The notes under the pieces were generated by a model, which was given only the letters and a program-made list of their open reading frames with translations, made no database searches and was not told where the DNA came from. A stretch of DNA of 64,000 nucleotides from assembly GCA_002914845.1 (NCBI GenBank), contig JXTC01000190.1:144939-208938 (forward strand). The letters are read 5' to 3'. This document shows, piece after piece, positions 46,672-58,701 of the stretch (its first letter is position 1; each line of letters starts with the position of its first letter). The stretch comes from Trema orientale (lineage: Eukaryota > Streptophyta > Magnoliopsida > Rosales > Cannabaceae). The position numbers and the translations under genes were made by a program.

Positions 46672-49600
46672 ATGAATTTACAGGTCTTCTTCTTCTTCTC
46701 AAGCTCCATATGTTTCTTCTTCCATGGCTTCTTTCCCAGGTACTTCTTTCTCTCTAGCTTCATTCTTAGTTTGTATATATCATCATCATCATCATCATAG
46801 AAGTGAGTAATTTCTGCTTTGGAATTAAATTAATGTCAAAAGCTAAAGTAAGATGACTGAGTCGACTCATGAGTGGACCAATGTTTTTTTGGGGCATTTT
46901 TCTTGAGCTAATTCGGTCAGAAAAGGGATAAAAACAAAAACCCATTTCAGAACTAGTGCGTTTGATTGTCTTCTGTGAGTAACGACTTCAGTAACTTTTC
47001 CCTTCTGGTTAACTGATGAGTGACCATCTTATGAGTTATGAACTTAAGACCAGTTACACGCTATTTTGTTTTTTAATTTTTTTTTATAATAATTGAAAAC
47101 CCTCTAAAAGTTATGAACAATGCCTCGTTATATTTTGCTAGAGTTGTTTTCAAGGCGAGGAATAATACGCCATACTATTTGATGTTATGATCATTACAAT
47201 CCCACACAAAAGGAAAATTGCCAGCTTCATGAAGCAAATTATGTAATGGAAAAAATAATTTCAGGGTGTTAGCAGAAGAGCATGCTAGCTTGCCACCTAG
47301 AGGTTGGAACTCGTATGATTCTTTTTGCTGGACAATTTCTGAAGAAGAGTTCCTGAAAAGTGCTGAAATCATATCTAAGCAGCTACTTCCTCACGGATAC
47401 GAGGTGCAAAGATGGTGGATTGACATTTGATAAATTTTTTTTTTTTGTTTAACAAGAGAATTATTGTGCATTTATTATTATTATATTTTTCTTGCAATAC
47501 AGTATGTAGTCGTGGATTATCTTTGGTATAGAAGAAAGGTTCCCGGCGCTTATACTGACTCTCTTGGGTTTGATGTAATCGACGAATGGGGCAGAATGAT
47601 CCCTGATCCAGGTAGGTGGCCTTCCTCCAAAGGCGGAAAAGGGTTCACTGAAGTAGCTAATAAAGTGCATAGCCTGGGTTTGAAGTTTGGGATTCATGTC
47701 ATGAGAGGAATAAGTACACAGGCAGTAAATGCAAATACGCCAATCTTGGACACAACCACGGTATAAACTCTACCATAACTCAAAATTTTACTGCTTTATG
47801 TCAAGTATGATTCAGATGATGTATTCTTTGTTGTAGTTAATCTGTTGTTAGAATCATTAGCTAACCACAAATCATTTACGCTGGAAAGAAACAAATGGTT
47901 TGTGTAACAACTCAAAGCCCTTAGCAAAGGACTGTCAATGTTTGAGCTTTCACTTTTTATTCTTATCAGGGAGGTGCTTATGAAGAGTCTGGAAGAAAGT
48001 GGACTGCAAAAGATATAGGGATCAAGGAAAGGGCTTGCGCATGGATGACACATGGTTTTATGAGTGTGGACACCAAGTTGGGGGCTGGAAGGGCCTTCCT
48101 TAGGTCACTCTATAAGCAGTATGCCGAGTGGGGTGTAGATTTTGGTAATTTGACCTTCTGATGAGTGAAACTTATCTTGATTAGTTCAATGTGCTACAAG
48201 GACTTTGGCATCATTAGTATTATTCTGACTTATTTTGTTATTGACAACTCTTTTTCTTCCAGTGAAACACGACTGTGTGTTTGGTGATGATTTGGATGTG
48301 AATGAAATAAGCTACGTTTCAGAGGTAAGGTAGCCTGCATTATCTCCTTCTCTCTATGGTAATGCCATCACTAACAATGTTTTGGCTGCATTTGCTTGTC
48401 CAGGTTCTGAAGGAACTTGACCGTCCTATACTGTATTCTCTGTCTCCTGGAACCAGTGTGACGCCTGCCATGGCCAAGGCTGTAAATGGATTGGTCAACA
48501 TGTACCGGATAACTGGGGATGACTGGGATACTTGGGCAGATGTTGCATCCCATTTCGATGTTACCAGGTGAAAATAGTTTGTTGTTCAGAACTTGATTTC
48601 ATACCGCACAACTGTCTCTTTTCCTTTTGGTTTCTTTTCTTTTGCGGAGGAAAAGGATAAGATTTATTGATTAGTCTATAACAGAATTTCATTAATCTGT
48701 TCTTCATCAGAGATTTTGCTACTGCTAATATGGTAGGAGCGGAGGGATTGCTTGGGAGGTCATGGCCTGACTTGGATATGCTACCACTGGGATTGCTTAC
48801 TGATCCAGGTCAAGACTTGGCATTTCATTTTTCCGCTACATGTTAATGATTGGTTTAACCCTTGTACTTCTCCGGAGTGTGAAGTAGAATATGGATTGAT
48901 GAACTCATCTAAGAAGTCAAGAAAACTGAACACAAGAAAGTCAAATCTGCATTAGCTTAATCCCCTCAAGAAATATTAATTGTGATTGCCTGAGCAACTT
49001 CTGTTAAGAATTCCTTTACAATTCACAACAAACCTCTGAGAAGTTATGCTGTTTGTTCATTTTTCATAACTTCCCTAAAAAAGTTGATAGTAAATTATTG
49101 CTTTTGAACTGCTTAGATTTTGCAGGGCTACTTAGATAGATGATCGTTTTGAATTTTTATGACAATAGGTTCAAATGAAGGTCCACACAGAACGTGTAAT
49201 CTTAATTTATATGAGCAAAGAACTCAGGTATGGGAATAAATACAAGTGTGTTATTCTCTTTATACTTTCCGTTTAATATGTACTTTTCCTAATCTGATGC
49301 TTTTTGAATTCACAGATGACTTTGTGGTCTATGTCCAAGTCTCCTCTCATGTTTGGAGGGGATGTGAGAAAGCTTGATGAAACCACTTACAGTCTAATTA
49401 CTAATCCTATCTTGCTGGAGATAAATCAATTTAGCTCAAACAATATTGAGGCATGATAACTCTTCTAATCTTGGAGTCTTGTTAAAGATAAATTCTTTCA
49501 TTGTAGCAATATGAGATATTTCTTTGTTGAATTTACAGTTCCCTCATATTACTAGCACGAAGAACTCGAAGAAGGGAGATGATACTATCTACTGGCAGTC

Positions 49601-51163
49601 AAGAAAATGTTTGACAGATAGAGCTTCAGAAGCACAGGTACTGGGTCTCACTACCTGTGCAGATATGAAAGCGGTTGGGTGGTCTAGTGAAGCTCTTGAG
49701 CAAGATCCTGAACAGATCTGTTGGAAACAAAATTTAGGAAGCAAACATCAGACGCCATTTTGCCTATACAAGAGAGAATCTCTGCTGACATCGTAATTGT
49801 TCTTATTTATGTCTCTGTTATATTGTCTTGAATTGTTTGCTGGAGTTTCCACTCTTTAATACTAATATGATAATTTTCATATGAATGTTGATGTAGAGAT
49901 GAAGACATAACTGACAAACAGCAATATCAAGGGAAACTCCAGTTATTAGCTACAGACCAACCTGATTTTTGCTTGCATGCTTCTCCAAAACGAAAGGTCA
50001 CCTCAAAAGAGCACAAGAGAGGTTCATTTTCACCTTGCAGATGGGATGCAAATCAGGTACTCCTTTTTTCCTATCTTTTAGATATATAAAGATGGAAACC
50101 ATTTTTCAATGAATCTGCACCTAAGCAATAACATACAGATATTCTTTGTTTCTCACTCTGAATTTTTCAATCCGAAGCCTTTTATGCATATGATCCTCCT
50201 TGTTTCTAATTTTTTAAGTGTTCGATAAAATGAATTCTAATTTTTTAAGTGTTCGATAAAATGAAATCTGACATATTTATTATTAACAGATGTGGGAATT
50301 ACATCGTAATGGAACACTCACAAATAGTTATTCCGGCCTATGCGCAACAGTGAATTCTGCTGAAGGTGATAACTTTTTAAACCGAATGCCTTAGTGTATT
50401 TCAAGCAGAATAGAGTTCCTGTGCACATTAACTTATTCGATCTTTTTAAAGTTATCTTTTATTTTATGAATATTTTACTTACAATCGCTGATCATTCATG
50501 CAGCTAAAGTCAACTCCGGTGGAGTTCGCTCATGGATTGCAACTGGAAGAAAAGGTTTGATTTCTTACCCGCTGGAGAAAAAAGATTTAAGAAAATTGGT
50601 TACTCTAGAAAATACCTTAAAACAGTCTTCTGCTATTTGAACAAAACAAAGATTTGTATTCTGAAGACTTCGGAAACAAAAGAAATGACTTATTGCTGGG
50701 TAATAGATTTTCCAGAATACTCCTTTAATCTGGTGTTGCGGACATCCCTGAATAATCTGTGGAAACTTTTGATGTTCAAATTCCAAACATAATGAATAAA
50801 CTAGTATGGAAACAAATTATCATGCCAGCGATGAATTAGCTACCACACCATGACCATTTATCTTTAACTTTAATTTCCTTCCATTAAATTTGTGTCATAA
50901 GTTTCAATCTAACAAATACTGGTTCCTCCACAGGAGAAGTATATGTTGCTTTTTTCAACCTGAACCCAGTGACTACAGTTATATCGGCAAAGATATCCGA
51001 CCTGGCGAAGGCTCTTCCTAGTGCCAATTTGAATGACTCTTCCTGCAAATATAGAGAAGTGTGGAGTGGGAAAGACTATGGAGTAGCAAACCAATCAATA
51101 TCAATAGCAGTGGAAACTCATGGAACTGCACTATTTGTCTTGAACTGTGCTAGTGCATTATGA
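46672..51163 (+). CDS. APSE: GH27/melibiase-family glycosidase, APSE-like (alpha-galactosidase/beta-L-arabinopyranosidase)
   Basis: Fourteen exons join in frame to 642 residues: 46672-46739, 47265-47403, 47503-47760, 47970-48144, 48263-48324, 48404-48567, 48711-48808, 49169-49227, 49316-49450, 49539-49792, 49897-50056, 50290-50365, 50504-50554, 50934-51163. Exon 1 encodes a signal peptide (MNLQVFFFFSSSICFFFHGF), so the enzyme is secreted. The GH27 barrel starts PPRGWNSYDSF (about residue 32), runs through GLKFGIHVMRG, WGVDFVKHDC (Asp217 aligns with the family nucleophile in L-K-x-D-x-C), SWPDLDMLPLG (306-316, the N-D-P-D-M-L region) and MSKSPLMFGGD. A C-terminal beta domain ends TALFVLNCASAL. 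Length and sequence fit Arabidopsis At3g26380 (AtAPSE), which removes beta-L-arabinopyranose and alpha-galactose from arabinogalactan. The intron after exon 9 uses a GC donor (GAG|GCATGA). All other donors are GT. Confidence 0.93.
46779..46798. repeat. (ATC)n microsatellite in intron 1 of the APSE-like gene
   Basis: Six to seven ATC units shortly after the first donor. It is absent from the corresponding place in the duplicated copy. Confidence 0.8.
50187..50268. repeat. Tandem duplication in APSE-like intron 11
   Basis: TTCTAATTTTTTAAGTG followed by TTCGATAAAATGAA is repeated once, directly and nearly perfectly, at about 50200 and 50232. Confidence 0.85.
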
Positions 51164-52388
51164 ACTAGAAGCATGCTCTCGATACAGATAGTACTTTTCA
51201 CTTCTTTTTTTACTTTTTGATGGGGAAGGGAAAAAATCCAATTTTTCCATTAATTGGACTGAGGAAAATGAACACATGGGTTTCAAGGTCAAGACATAAC
51301 ATATGTACAATGTAATATGGACTGAAGGAATATTTAATACGAGGTGACATGAGCAAACCATGAATGCAAGATACCTATTGATTATGAAGAACGATTTATT
51401 ACAATTCTCATTTAAGGTTTTCCAACTTATCTTTTTATTTGAGGGAGAGAACTCCATTGCCTTGTTCATAAAATTAATTAATCACTCCTGAAAGAACTAG
51501 TGTGGGTATATTTGCAATGAAGTAACATAGCAGAGACCTCATAAACAAGTACAAAATATTTTTATTTCTTAGCAAGAAGGTTACGTGCTAACTGCCAACG
51601 TACTTTATACTATTACAATAACAATTATCATGATTTTCTTATGTTAAAATGAAAAGATAAAATGGTCATTGTATCCTGAAAAGATAAAATGGTCATTGTA
51701 TCCTCTATCTATATATTTTGACAAATTTATTCTCGAAAAAAATTGTGTATCCATATTCAAACTATGCTATTATTTTTAAAATATTTAAAAAAAAGACGTA
51801 TTGACTTACAAAAATTAGGCAAAATATAAACGGAGAGTACGAATTTTTTGAGTTCCAAAATACGAAGGTAATTTTTTCCAAATGCCAAAATATAGTTGCA
51901 ACTGCCAAAATATAGAATTTAAATTGTAGAAAGACTAAATTTCATTGTATTTTTTTTTTCTTTTCTTCAATTAACTTTTAGTTAAATCCAATTCATCAAA
52001 TCCACGGAGGTAAAACATAAATATATCTGAAGACAAAAGGAAAAAAAAAAAACACGTCATCATTTCAACAATCAATGAAGATTCTGTTAATCAAATCCAC
52101 ATGTTACAGAGGTAAACATGAATCTATCCAACGATAAATTACAAAATTAACACGTCGTCATTTCAATAATTAATTAAATCCAGCTCATCAAAACAAACCG
52201 TTGGCGTCGATTTATCCCCGTACCGTACATCTCGCATGCTAAAACGAGCGCTGTACCATGGGTTAGTACCTTACAAAACGTATATATATATATATATATA
52301 TACACAAATTATGGAACTCAACTCTAGCTTCAAGGATTGTAAGTGAAAGCTCCATTCATCGTCATCACGACTACTTCAAGCTCTAGCC
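51164..52388. other. Spacer between the APSE-like gene and its truncated copy
   Basis: Contains a perfect 27-base tandem duplication (GAAAAGATAAAATGGTCATT core) at 51650-51703 and a TA microsatellite at 52280-52302. No gene is seen. The APSE-like 3' UTR occupies the start. Confidence 0.5.
52280..52302. repeat. (TA)n microsatellite
   Basis: About eleven TA units about 90 bases before the duplicated APSE-like leader. Confidence 0.9.
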
Positions 52389-53273
52389 ATGAAGTTTTAG
52401 GTGGTCTTCTGCTTCTTCTCAAGCACCATATGTTTCTTCTTCTTCCTAGGCCTCCTTCATAGGTGTGTTCTTTCTCTCTAGCTTCATCCTTAGTTTCTCC
52501 ATTTTCTCGAGCTAATTCAGTGAAAAAATGGATAAAATCAAAAACCCATTTCAGAATTACTGTGTTTGATTTTTTTCTGCAAGAAATAATGACTTCAGTA
52601 ATTCTTGCATGGCTCTCAAAAACAAGCCTTCTAATGGCAATGGACAATGACTTGTTATATTTTTCCAAAGCTTAGTCTTTGGTAACGAAATTGTTTAGTT
52701 GAGGATCATACTTGTTTGTGTGGCTAGTCAATATATAATCCCATTAAGAAGGAAAAGTGGGAAGCTTCATTAAGCAAATGAAGTGCTGGAAAAATTGATT
52801 TCAGGGGGTCAGAAGGAGAGCATGCTAGCTTGCCATCCAGAGGTTGGAACTCTTATGATTCTTTTAGTGGGACCATTTCTGAAGAAGAGTTCCTGCAAAG
52901 TGCTGAAATCATATCGAAGAAGCTCCTTCTTCATGGATACGAGGTGCAAAGATGGTGAGTTTTTCTCTATATAACGTGAGATTTAATGAGCATTTTTCTT
53001 TTTTCAATACAGTATGCGATGGTGAATTATCTTTGGTATAGAAGAAAGGTTCCCGGCATCATGCTGACTCTCTTGGATTCGATGTGATCGATGAATGGGG
53101 CAGAATGATCCCTGATCCGGATAGGGGGCCTTCCTCCAAAGGAGGAAAAGGGTTCACTGAAGTATCCAAAAAAGTACATAGCTTGGGCTTGAAGTTTGGG
53201 ATTCATGTCATGAATGGAATAAGTACACAAGCAGTACATGCAAATACTGCCATCTTAATTGGATACAACCAAG
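52389..53273 (+). pseudogene. Truncated tandem copy of the APSE-like gene (exons 1-3)
   Basis: The copy keeps the leader, exon 1, intron 1, exon 2 (52805-52943) and exon 3 (53013-53273), all collinear with the gene 5.7 kb upstream. Exon 2 reads HASLPSRGWNSYDSFSGT, and exon 3 reads DEWGRMIPDPDRGPSSKGGK and LGLKFGIHVMNGISTQ. Exon 1 starts ATG AAG TTT TAG, stopping at codon 4 (52398-52400), where the parent has Gln. A one-base loss near 53057 (after VPG) shifts the frame. Exons 4-14 are missing, and homology ends after the exon 3 donor, about 800 bases before a Ty3/gypsy insertion. It has no catalytic Asp and cannot make an enzyme. It could be transcribed from the duplicated promoter. Confidence 0.92.
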
Positions 53274-54082
53274 GTATAAAGACAACCATATAACTCGACA
53301 TTTTACTGTTGTCTGTCATGTGCGATTCAAATGATAAGCACTGGTCATTGTGTTTTATCTGTTATATATAAAACCATTCATTAACACAAGTACACAACAC
53401 CAAATTGTTTAAGCTTGTGAAAAATTATGGGAATTTGACATATTTGCGCCTACATTTTTAAATGTTTCATATTTTTAGTAATAAATATGTAGGAAATAAG
53501 AGATTTGCATTTAAAATTTTCTGATCATCATTTGCAGTGGTGATTTTATTTTTATTTGCAGGATCATCTTGCATTTCATGGTGTCCTTTGCCTTTTAAAA
53601 CCCGTGATCTTTTTTTTGACATAATAATATACTTTTCTTTGATATCTAAATCGTGTTTTTTCTGTTTCAGTCATATTTTTCCTATTCTCATGTCATAATT
53701 CTCCTTCATGCTTTCTTATTTTCTCTTTGTTTTCATCTATAGGACTTCTCTTGGATTCGTTATAGTCGAAGTATCATATATGTTAACCACATTTGTTTTA
53801 AATGCACTTGTACTTTCATCATCGGTATTTTTAATTTGGCTTGTAAATCTATGTCTGTATCGAAACGTACATAAGTCTCGCTTTCGTTACTCATATTTTT
53901 ATTCTATATTGCCATCGTAGTAACTACAACCAAAAAAAGCAGAAAAAAAAATAGAAAAAGAAAAATTAAGTATGGTCAGTTAAAAAATAATAAGAGATGA
54001 CGAGGAAAAAAGTATTCTGCGTAGATGGATACGTAAAGGAATTAAAAAATGATACACTATTATTTAAAAAAGACATACTTAT
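53274..54082. other. Spacer, no gene seen
   Basis: AT-rich DNA between the truncated APSE-like copy and the left LTR. A T-rich open frame at 53708-53920 has no recognisable domain. Confidence 0.45.
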
Positions 54083-54638
54083 TGATGTACTTGAAATGTC
54101 TAATGAGAAAAATCTTTCAAAAAATTAGGGACAACCTACAATAATTTGTTGATTCGCTCACAAATATCAAGAACTAGGCTTCAAACAACTGTTGATTCTC
54201 ATCGAATATAGGAAATTTGGGAAGAAAAGAGATATTCTCCCTCTAAAATTTAATTGATCAACTCAAAACTGATAGTAAAAGGCACTAAGGCTTAAAATAT
54301 ATAGAAAACTAGACAAAACACGAAACCTTAACGAAAATATTAAATTATTTTGAAATTTGATAACAAAATAAAGGGAAAAAACGCAAAAACGGATAACAAA
54401 AAAAATGCTAAAATCGCAAATCGGTAGACTAAGTGGTAGACCAGTTCTGTCTATCAAAAACGGGCAATAGACTGATTATGTCTACCGATTTTGGCAGAGA
54501 CTAATTTGCACTTTTCGAACGAAAAATGGCCAACCCATTGTTGGATGCAGTAGACCCGAAACCCTAAGTGGTCTACCAGAAATGCCAGCTTCTATTTCCT
54601 ATGATCGTAGCACTCGAAAAACTCTATCTCATGATGCA
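54083..54638 (-). repeat. 3' LTR of the Ty3/gypsy element
   Basis: Begins TGATGTACTTG and ends CTCATGATGCA on the plus strand. Collinear with 57160-57728 through TAGGCTTCAAA, GATAGTAAAAGG, ACTAGACAAAACACGAAA, AAAAAATGCTAAAATC and CAGCTTCTATTTC. Confidence 0.8.
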
Positions 54639-55640
54639 CTAGATCATCCTTCCTTATGTGCAGAAAATTCGTCCTCAAATTTAGAATAGTATCTTCATCA
54701 GAAGAATCGCCACAAAATGGAATTAAACGTTTGATGTTGAAAATATCCATTGTACGAATGTGTGAAGGCAGCTTTAGACAGTCCGCATTAGGATTGATCT
54801 TTTTGAGTATTTCAAGCGGTCCAATCTTCTTTGCTGAGAGCTTGTTATATTCGCCAACAGAAAATCGATCCTTTAGAAGCACAACTCAAACAAAGTCACA
54901 AACTTCAAACTCTATGTGTCATCAATTCACCAACTTCAAACCCTATGTGTCATCATTTCTCAAACTCTATGTGTCGTTTCTTTTTATCTGCATCCGCCTT
55001 GTACTTCAATGTAGCTTACATCAAATTATCATATACCTTGCACTAGGTCTCTTGCAAACTTTGAACAAGTATTCGGCCTTTCCATAGATCTTAGCCTTAG
55101 TTAGTAATGGAATAAGATTAAGAAGACCTCATGGGACCACAAAGTACACTACCTGAAAAAGGCTAAAACTCCTGCTTCGATTTACAGCATAGTTATAAGC
55201 AAACTCTACCTGACATAGCTTTTGATCCTAACTTTTCACATGATCACCAACTAAATATCTTAACATATCCCAAAGATGATTCACCATCTTTGTTTGTCCA
55301 TCCTCAAACTAAACATCTTCCACAAGCTACTCCAAAAGTGACTATTGACGCGAGAATCTCTGTAAGAAACAATTGAGGTAGGAAAACCATGCACCTAATA
55401 CATCTCTCAAAAATACAACTATGCTATATTAACCGCATCTATTTTACAGGGAATAAATTCATTATCTTTAAAAAATGGTCAACTACCATATAGATAGAAT
55501 CATTACTCCATTGTATCCTCAGCAACCCCAATACAAAACTTTTGTCACTCTCAAAGCCTTTCTTCATATTATCTTTTTTCATTTGGTTGTCTACTACTTT
55601 TTTTTTCCATCTATTTGGTTTTATTTTCATGTGTTTGATT
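54592..55640 (-). pseudogene. Integrase part of Ty3/gypsy pol
   Basis: Catalytic-core pieces are WSNDSIYMVVDHFLKIM (about 55530; first Asp retained), then, after stops, HGFPTSIVSYRDSRVNSHFW (second Asp region), GICLRYLVGDHVKS and EFAYNYAVNRS. The C-terminal domain is open from 54882: DRFSVGEYNKLSAKKIGPLE, KLPSHIRTMDIFNIKRLIPF and LNLRTNF, the usual plant gypsy ending. Several stops and frame changes break the core. The last 15 or so residues and the stop at 54592 are inside the 3' LTR. Confidence 0.8.
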
Positions 55641-55879
55641 TTACTTTCATGTGTGATATTTTTATAAAATAACTATATTTGAAAGAAATAGGTTTTGACT
55701 AGGCAAAAAAGGCCCGAAGTAATGGACTTTTGAAGAAGTTTAAAGCTAGCTTAATACAACACTTTTATAACAAATTTAACACAATAAATTTGTATGTATA
55801 TGTATCATGCTATATATAATACATACAAAAAAATGGCAAAAGTCTAGTGGGGCAACTGCCCTCACTGGCCCCTATACAG

Positions 55880-56090
55880 CTCTATCTTTGATCACAGCTT
55901 GTTGTGAAACTGCAACATCTCATTTCTTTTTTAGCCAAACTAGCTTGTATGGCCTGTGATGCTTCTTAGTCTTCACCTCAAGTTTCTATACCACTTCTTC
56001 ATACACAATATTCTCCCAGCTACTAGCATCAACAATAAACGTACATACCTTACCCATAATGGTACGTTGATTGGAAAATATTGTTTGTGC
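55880..56090 (-). pseudogene. Retropepsin-like protease part of Ty3/gypsy pol
   Basis: Minus-strand reading gives QTIFSNQRTIMGKVCTFIVD followed by ASSWENIVYEEVV, a stop, then KTKKHHRPYKLVWLKKK. The active-site motif, usually D-G/S-G-S-C, is D-A-S-S-W here. Two stops interrupt it. The order and the HxRPYKLxWL motif are typical of plant gypsy proteases. Confidence 0.7.
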
Positions 56091-56229
56091 AGTCAATCAT
56101 CTTCTATAGCTCGTATTATTAAATAAGAGTGCTAAACCACAAGTAATGGCCCATTATCACCTTCCAAATATTCTTTCTCTGTTGCGTCATCATTAAAATT
56201 AAGCTCCTTGCCAATCTCCATATCATCCC

Positions 56230-57150
56230 CCACCTCTCCGGGTTTACCAGATAAAGTCCTCTTGTCGGATTTCTTATAATATTCTTGTCTGTGACCAGTT
56301 TTTCGACACCTAAAGTATTTAATCTTACTAGTTGTTACTCTAGTAGATTGAGTGGTATTAGAAGGACTCTTTTGATTGGAAGTGTTAGCTTTGTCTGCTC
56401 AAATTTGATTACTGTTGCTATTTTTAACACTGAAAGATGTGCCACCTAATTATCTTAAGGCTTGTTTCTGCACTTGAAAAGTACACGTTGGTGCGTTGTA
56501 GACACGTTGATTGGGTCGAACAAATTAATAGTGTCTTGAATTTGAGGCTACAATCCTCTAATATACCTTGTCACCAACTGGTCATCCATCTCTTGATCTC
56601 ATTATGCACTAACAATCGATAGAATTCAATTGTGTAGTCATCTATAGAGCGGGTTCCTTGCCGTAAGTTCTAGAACCTTTGGTATATTAATCTCTAGAAA
56701 TTATAGGGCAGAAACTCATTACGCATTTTCTTCTTCATCTTGTCCCACTCTATAATCTTTGATTTCCTTAATCTCATCCTGGTCATCTTGCCACCATGAG
56801 GCAGCTCTACCACTGAGCCTTGTTACAATCAGTGAAACTTTCTTATTTTAGGAACTCTCTTGAACTCAAATACCCAATCTAGAAATTCTTCTGGTTGTAT
56901 ATTCCTATGTAATTCAAGAACCTCAGTGTGAATTCCCGTCTCCCAAAGTCGTCTATCATCCTTTTATGCAGGAACAGAGACCCTCTGCCAGTGTGGCAGG
57001 GCTACTTCATAATACTTTTCATCACCACTAGAACCTTCACTCCTTGAATAGTGTTGGTTACAATTCTGGGGTTGGTCCAATTGCATCATCCGATCATCTT
57101 CATAGGCTTCATCCACAGGGATCTCGTCGGTTCGACGTCTTCTTAGCTCT
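56230..57150 (-). pseudogene. gag part of the Ty3/gypsy element
   Basis: Starts just after the primer-binding site. An open piece at 57200-56964 includes LRRRRTDEIPVDEAYEDDRM, and later pieces are broken by stops. A degenerate zinc knuckle lies at about 56310-56240 (KYFRCRKTGHRQEYYKKS), with the last Cys replaced by Tyr. Confidence 0.6.
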
Positions 57151-57159
57151 GGTACTAAT

Positions 57160-57728
57160 TGATATAGCAAAAACGTATAATGAAAAAGATCTTTCGGCAA
57201 ATTGTAAATAACCTACTATAACCTATTGATTTGCTTATGAATACCAGAAAATAGGCTTCAAATAACCATCGATTCTCATAGAATACCAAAAAATTTCAGA
57301 AGGAAAAAAGATATTCTTTCTCTGAAATTTTATTAATCTACTCAAACCCTACTCAAAAGCTGATAGTAAAAGGCCCTAAGGCTCACAAAATATAGAAAAA
57401 CTAGACAAAACACGAAATCTTAACAAAAATATTAAAATATTCAGAATCTTGTAACAAAATAATGGAAAAAAATGAAAAAACAAGTAACAAAAAAAATGCT
57501 AAAATCAGTTCGATAGATTAAGCAGTAGACTTGTTATGTTTATCGAAAATAGACGGTAGACTGAACCTGTCTACTGATTCTGGCAGAATCTAATTCGCCC
57601 TTTTTGGACTAAAAATCGGCCAACTGATTGTTAGAGGTGGTAGATCAGAAACTCTAGGCATTCTATTGGAAATTCCAGCTTCTATTTCGTATGATCGTAG
57701 CTCTCAAAAAACTCCGTCTCATGATGCA
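57160..57728 (-). repeat. 5' LTR of the Ty3/gypsy element
   Basis: Begins TGATATAGC and ends CTCATGATGCA on the plus strand. See the 3' LTR for shared blocks. The inner edge abuts the primer-binding site. Confidence 0.8.
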
Positions 57729-58119
57729 TTGCATTACTTGTCCGAATTCTTGATAATGTACAAATACAATATTTAAGTAACTATACATCCAGCAATTATT
57801 CAAGAAGGGAGAGAAAAAAAAAGACACAAGTATTTCAGTCGTTCCTTCACACAGGTTAAAAAATTTGACATACCCACATAAACAATAATAATGTACTTAG
57901 TAAACAATAAAGCCAATAGAAAATAGTAACAAATTACATATATATACACGTTTAAATCAAATATACTAGCTAACTCGGAAAACAAATTTATAAGAAAGGT
58001 CACTAAAGGCTCATTTTCCTCAGTACTACAAACATTACCGAAGAAAAGGCTTGAACTGAGGACTCTCTCAACATAATTTGGAGCCCTAAACGAAATCTTA
58101 AAATTGGGGTCTTTTTTAT
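57729..58119. other. Spacer
   Basis: AT-rich DNA between the retrotransposon and the hAT relic. A minus-strand open frame is AT-driven, and no gene is seen. Confidence 0.45.
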
Positions 58120-58600
58120 TTTAAAAAAAATTAAGAACGATCTATTTAAAAATCAATTTTTCTTGCTTTTTTAGATGCAAAAGTATTAATCAAATCTTTG
58201 TATTCAAGCTTATCCAACAAATCTTTTTCAATAGACAACATAGCTAATCTACTTAATCATTCTTGTGTCACTGTTGACTAATAAAATTTCTCAACTTACA
58301 ATCAATATTTTTCCATCTTCCTAGATCATAAATATTATTCATAAAAGTATCACCCAAATCATCATTAACATCTTTACTGTCTAATTTGCTAATTTTATTT
58401 TCTTATTTATTTTTTTTGAACTTCTTCATAATCTATTATATAATCACATATTTCACTATTATTGTACTCTATGGGATTTTCTATTGTCAGTTCGACATCC
58501 TTAACTCATTTAAATTTTAATTATTTAATTATTTCTGCACTTGAATTGCTTACATCCCTTTTGCTACTTGTGAAAACTATTTCAAGAACTCATTTATGGG
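58120..58600 (-). pseudogene. hAT transposase C-terminal relic (TTF/MYM zinc-finger type)
   Basis: At 58285-58146 the minus strand reads STVTQE, a stop, LSRLAMLSIEKDLLDKLEYK and DLINTFASKKARKIDF, then TAA. This is the conserved extreme C-terminus of the hAT dimerisation domain of MYM/TTF-type transposase-like proteins (QERLSGLALLSIE- and FASKKAR-type motifs). Sequence further upstream on the minus strand (to about 58600) is riddled with stops and only vaguely transposase-like. The relic is too short and broken to act. Confidence 0.65.
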
Positions 58601-58701
58601 ATTGAAACAAACTTTCTACTTTTTTTTTCCCTTGAGTTTGTCATATCTGATGCATATTTTCTATTAGACATAGTTCTTACGTCTTAACTTGCGTATTCAT
58701 G

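Larger units (their letters stand above)
54083..57728 (-). mobile_element. Ty3/gypsy retrotransposon, internally deleted
   Basis: The element lies on the minus strand, with the 5' LTR at 57728-57160 and the 3' LTR at 54638-54083. Next to the 5' LTR is a primer-binding-site-like TTAGTACCAGAGC (57158-57146, compare TGGTATCAGAGC). Then come gag, a zinc knuckle, a protease, an integrase and, just before the 3' LTR, a purine-rich AAGGAAGGATGA. Reverse transcriptase and RNase H are absent: protease (about 55885) and integrase (about 55630) are only about 250 bases apart. LTRs differ at many positions, so the insertion is old. TACTT lies near both outer ends (54076-54080 and 57735-57739), but an exact target duplication is not secured. 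The pol frame appears to run into the 3' LTR, as reported for some chromoviruses. Confidence 0.85.

Noticed and set aside
46560-46763. Lys/Glu-rich minus-strand open frame
   Set aside because: Antisense of the signal-peptide exon and CT-rich leader of the APSE-like gene.
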